A stretch of DNA of 64,000 nt from positions 1,364,001 through 1,428,000 of the forward strand of contig JAHYIO010000028.1 of NCBI GenBank assembly GCA_020543525.1, read 5' to 3'. Made by a program: the position numbers and the translations under genes. This DNA is from Coriolopsis trogii (Eukaryota > Basidiomycota > Agaricomycetes > Polyporales > Polyporaceae). The notes beneath the pieces are model-generated. The model made no database searches, was not told the DNA's origin, and saw only the letters and a program-made list of their open reading frames with translations. Below are positions 60,190 to 64,000 of the stretch, in pieces. Numbering within the stretch: the stretch's first letter is position 1; every line of letters starts with the position of its first letter.

Positions 60190-63100
60190 CACCGTCTACA
60201 GCACAAAGATCAGAATTTCTCCCCAAACTTCTGAAACAATGTACACTACAAGCAAAAGTGAAAACACAAGGGAGCGGGTGGTGTTTCGACCTATCTCTTG
60301 CCATGTGCCTGCAATATTTGAATCAGTCTCCGCGGAGTGGCGGAGAAAGAACGGGCCGTACCTGCATCCGATTTGACTTCGTTGAACAAACAGAGTGTCA
60401 CAACTACATACAAGGGTCGACAGCGAGGCATGAAACAATTGCATGGAAGAGAGTCACACATCACGTACTATCAGCCATGCCCGCAGCGAAGAGAGACAAC
60501 CCGAGGATGGGCAATCGCAGTCAATGACTGAGTACAGGGACTGCCATGCCAAGCATCAGGGACGGAATAACAACTTTGAGTATCTAGATAGACATCATGA
60601 ATACGAAGCGTAGATGAAGTCAACGAATGACGTACCACCAGAACGGTGCACAGAGCAGGGTCAAAGACTTGCATCAGTCGATACAAGGGCCTGAGGTAGA
60701 ACGAACTGGAGATCCTCGATGTCGCAACACTCTAAGAGACTGCAATGTATTCGAACACTCACGCTACAGATGCGAGACTGCGTTAAACAGGACAAATGGG
60801 GAAGAGACATTGAGAAGTCATACAAGTAGGCAGGACGACGTAGGGCTTACTTGCCAGCCACAAAATACCCGACCTGAATGAAGAGAAGAACAAAGACAAC
60901 TCGTTCGTGCTCGTCGAAATTAGGATTACATTTGGTCCCTGCCGCTCCTCGATCGTTGAGTTCATGATGCTTGAGGGTATCCAAAGGCAGGCCGCGAACC
61001 TCTGCAAATGCAGTTTCCAGTTCAACCCAATAGAAGAGTGTCGTCCCATATGTCACGGTGAACAGGGCCTCATACCCCAAGGTGAACCAGAGGTATGAGG
61101 TGCACAAGGCCGTGTACCAGGTGAGAAGCTGGACTCGTGTACCACTCGTATGCCACATCGTGAGTGCTGGAGTCAACAGCGTCGATACTGAACAACCTGT
61201 AGTTTGAGTACATTGAGAACATGACATATTATCAAAGGTTACTCACTCAGTGTCATCCAACCTATGCCGGTGACGGTGATATTACCTGGTATCCCATGCT
61301 GTGTGCGCGCGAAGTGAACCATAGTCAAAATCAAAGCGTAGGTAAGGGCAAGTTGGCCTGATTGAGTATGGTCGGGAACACTAAAAGCAGGGACCGAGCT
61401 CCTGGTAATCGCATGCACGCGTGAGTACCTAGCCGTCGCAAGCCAAAGTCCTAGTATGGCGACTGCGGTTATGCTGCTGCCCTGACCACCATCAGTAACA
61501 CTCTCATCCACTTCTCAGTATGTGCACATACATCGCCAAGAGGCTCTCCGACTGGTCAACGTCGAACAAAGTAAAAACGGAGAGAGTAATGCAACCCAAG
61601 CGCCACCTGAGAACCATATCCTTGTGACAGTCGGTTGTTTTCCGGGGATGATGGTAGGAGGATGGCCAAACGAGTGCGAAAACTTCCAGCAACGGTGTCC
61701 AGAAGACGCGGGAGGTATACCCGATCTGTACTAGAAACGTCACAGTGGTATTTGAGGTGAACAGCGGAGCATCTCACCATTGTGAGCCCTCGGCAAGCAA
61801 TGAACAAAGTTGCCCAGAGAGCGCTCTTGATATCGATGATCATACGCTTGCTACGGATGGCAGTGACAATGCCTGACGACTCGGACACCACCTTCCCCCA
61901 AAAGACACAAGGAAACAGGAGATGTAAATACTGGACTAATGACGTTCCCTGTCTGTATGTTGATGTCCAGAGGACCGCGCTGAGTGTGCTCAGAGAAGTT
62001 GCGTAGATGACAGGGAGCAAGGGGCGGCTTTGAGCATTGGGTGTGTGTGGTCTTGTGAAGCCTAGGATGGCATTCGCTGTCGATCCAGTGTATCCTAGCA
62101 ACGCTACTACTCGTAGGAAGGTACATTCGGACCTACCCCCCCCCCCCCCCCCCATGAGTTTGATGGTACTCGCATCATGACTTCAAATCGGGAAGTTCAC
62201 CTTCGTTCGTGGCGTAGACACTCCTGCCCAATTTGTACGAGTCTCGCCGCCTCAAGGCGTGCATCGTGGTATGCACCTTGGTGAATGAGGCGTTCAATCG
62301 AAGCTTGTTCTTCCACACGGACTTGACGCACTTGGCTTGAATAGTCATCACAGATCGCATGGGATATGTCGTGTGGGTTCTCTTCTACCGGTCTGTCATC
62401 AGGCTTTGCCGCTGAAAGTACTGCGCCAAAGCTCACCACAGTAAGCCTGACACTGCTCCAGAATAACCTGACTCATAAGCGCGTCACTATAGATCGCCAT
62501 CCCAGACCTCGGAGATCTCGGTACATACCTGCACATTCACAAGAGCAGCCTCTGCAAGCGTCCTCTCACCTTGTGGTCAGGGAGGACTCCAACTGAATGG
62601 ACTGGCCAAGCAATGCCAGGAGTGCAGACACGAGGGGGACCAAATTGGCCTGTTCTATGTCCCTGCGAGCAAGATGAGTCAGGCCCCACGGCTGGGGCTC
62701 CTGATCACCGCGTGAAGACGCGTCTTCGACACCCACGTGGGGCCCGCGAATGCCTCTTCCCCAGGCGATGAGAGGCGCACGGGTGTTGTGAGGCTCTAGC
62801 AGTAGTCAGAATGTTAGACAAGCGATATACCAAGGAAAAATTGCCGATACCTCCATCTCCATGATTGCCTCGAGCAGACATCCCGTGATCTGAGGTGAAA
62901 ACAAACGTGGTGTCGTCGTCGAGAAATAAATTTGCTATCATTGGCTCTACCTCCTTGACGATGTTGTCCACCAAGCGAATATTCGCAAGATATTCCTGCA
63001 AGGATGTGGTAGTCACTCGGAGAGACCCATCATCGTATGGCTTACCTTAGACAGGGGGCCCGACCTATGTCCAATCATATCAAGCCCTGGAAGGTGGAAG

Positions 63101-63923
63101 AACAGTATGATCTTGTCTCCCGAAAGGCGACGAAGTAGATCAGCATTCTCGTGTGCCCTACGGAGGAATGCCTGAAAGTCTTCCAGCACTCAAACATCCA
63201 GCAGAGACGAGTCTAGAAGACACCGAACATGAGCAATACTCCTTAATCCAAAGGAGTGAGCAGTTGAGCACTTGTATTAGAGCCACTTCCTTCGTTCTCG
63301 TTGCGATAGTGACACTCCACCTTTCCCGATGTTGCCCCAGAAGCGAACATGGTCAGGATATCATATTCTCCAAAGGCGAACGTAACCATTGACTGATCGA
63401 ATATTGTATCATACTCGATCTGAGGGCATCAGTTTGGACAAGCCAATCGGACCGGAAGGCTACTCACAGGGTCAGGACGCCAGCCCGTCAGTTGGAAAAG
63501 TACACAACGCCTCTGGTGTACGCACTCTCATGACGCCTGATATATCCCGCCCTACTTTCGGATGGGATCCGTGTATGCGAGACACCAAATGCACCCCTTG
63601 TTTCTGCGATGGAGCGAAGATGAGGCGCCAGAAGACCGGATGACTGTGGTACATTCGACGACGCATCGTGCGAGAAGAGCAAGTCCGCACGCAGTCCGTC
63701 AGCTAGCGCAGCTTGTGAGGTAATTGACTGGGATATGAAACACAGAGATCGTACTAACAAAGAGAACAAGTCGTTTAGCTTCTGCTCCTTCAAATGTATG
63801 CTGCGGAAGGGAGGCACGATCGGCGTTTATCCTGAATTGACAGCCGAAAACGGCCCGGATGGAGAGGAGATGAAACAAGACTACGAGTGTATGTGTCCAC
63901 GGCGAGTCGGCCGCAAAGACCAC
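60190..63923 (-). pseudogene. broken GPI ethanolamine-phosphate transferase 1 (MCD4/PIG-N) relic
   Basis: Minus-strand blocks follow the MCD4 order. Catalytic domain: EAKRLVLF..., ADGLRADLLF, GAFGVSHTRIPSESRAGY (family: PTESRPGH, whose Thr is the nucleophile), GLDMIGHRSGP, VFTSDHGMSARGNHGDG, EPHNTRAPLIAWGRGIRGP and WGLTHLARRDIEQANLVPLVSALL. Membrane domain: LHLLFPCVFWGKVV, LSVFTLFDVDQSESL, FVLLFIQVGYFVAGK and SSFYLRPLYRLMQVF. Against function: TGA (63,190-63,192) where the family has Trp (SSLLDV-stop-VLEDF), a 1-nt deletion near 62,610 before TGG-CCA-GTC-CAT, missing residues before AEAALVNVQ, further frame breaks downstream, and no start ATG in frame. MCD4 adds ethanolamine phosphate to the first mannose of GPI anchors and is normally essential, so an intact copy should exist elsewhere. 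Confidence 0.8.
62136..62153 (+). repeat. C18 homopolymer
   Basis: Eighteen consecutive C residues (G on the coding strand of the MCD4-like relic), just before a TAG that could be an intron acceptor. Long C runs are unstable and error-prone in sequencing, so the exact length may be unreliable. Confidence 0.9.
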
Positions 63924-64000
63924 AGCTTACCATCCGTATGTCAGCATATGCAGTCTTAAAGAGTGCTTGCGGGGGGAGGAGGAATCGACGAGCCTCCTGC
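63924..64000. other. window edge
   Basis: 77 bp beyond the first readable codon of the MCD4-like relic. A missing first exon or promoter would lie here or outside the window. Confidence 0.4.

Overview
The window looks like nuclear DNA of a filamentous basidiomycete, probably an Agaricomycete. Protein genes are broken by many introns of about 47-75 nt with fungal splice sites, and they encode fungal proteins: a bifunctional ARG5,6 enzyme, a class II myosin with a long coiled-coil tail, an SPX-RING protein and an AIM9-like kinase-fold protein. The mobile elements are also typical of mushroom genomes: chromoviruses (Ty3/Gypsy with chromodomain), a Tad-like LINE with RNase H, a Helitron and Tc1/mariner relics. 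No rRNA, tRNA, CRISPR array or prokaryotic operon was seen.

The two halves differ sharply. Positions 1 to about 35,920 form a transposon graveyard, much of it AT-rich and nearly free of CpG. Layer by layer: an old chromovirus (about 2.0-10.5 kb) was hit by a GC-richer insertion (2.83-5.23 kb), a possible copia-type LTR (7.9-8.3 kb), two solo LTRs (8.63 and 9.64 kb) and a MITE (9.16 kb). Then come solo LTRs of a second family (10.8 and 12.3 kb), Tc1/mariner fragments, a defective LINE bounded by 14-bp target duplications (14,089-21,066, minus strand), a truncated chromovirus with 3' LTR and chromodomain (24.6-26.95 kb), a TIR element inside hairpin repeats (27.0-27.7 kb), a solo LTR nested in an older LTR of its own family (27.87-29.08 kb), and a decayed Helitron (about 30.7-35.92 kb) carrying another solo LTR. 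At least five solo LTRs still have recognisable 5-bp target duplications, so insertions can be ordered in time.

From 36,117 onward the DNA is gene-dense and CpG-rich. In order: SPX-RING ubiquitin ligase (-), a mitochondrial protein of unknown function (+), NEDD8 E1 regulatory subunit ULA1 (-), ARG5,6 arginine-biosynthesis protein (+), TPMT-like methyltransferase (-), ribosomal protein eL38 (-), an unrecognised Ser/Pro-rich protein (-), myosin II heavy chain (+), AIM9-like phosphotransferase-fold protein (-) and a broken MCD4/PIG-N GPI-ethanolamine-phosphate transferase relic (-). Three divergent pairs share short promoters of 88, 245 and 754 bp. The 245-bp one, between ULA1 and ARG5,6, carries paired GATA motifs and two abutting Gcn4/CPC1-type motifs, as expected for an amino-acid biosynthesis gene.

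I found no convincing new multi-gene system. The strongest second-look items are the dated nesting of transposons, the defective LINE with intact target duplications, the GC-rich insert with palindromic ends, the hairpin-repeat/TIR locus, the MCD4-like pseudogene, and unusual gene structures (a GC-AG intron and 24-nt exon in myosin, tiny exons in ULA1, a start codon alone in its exon in eL38). All exon boundaries were read by eye from splice sites and reading frame.
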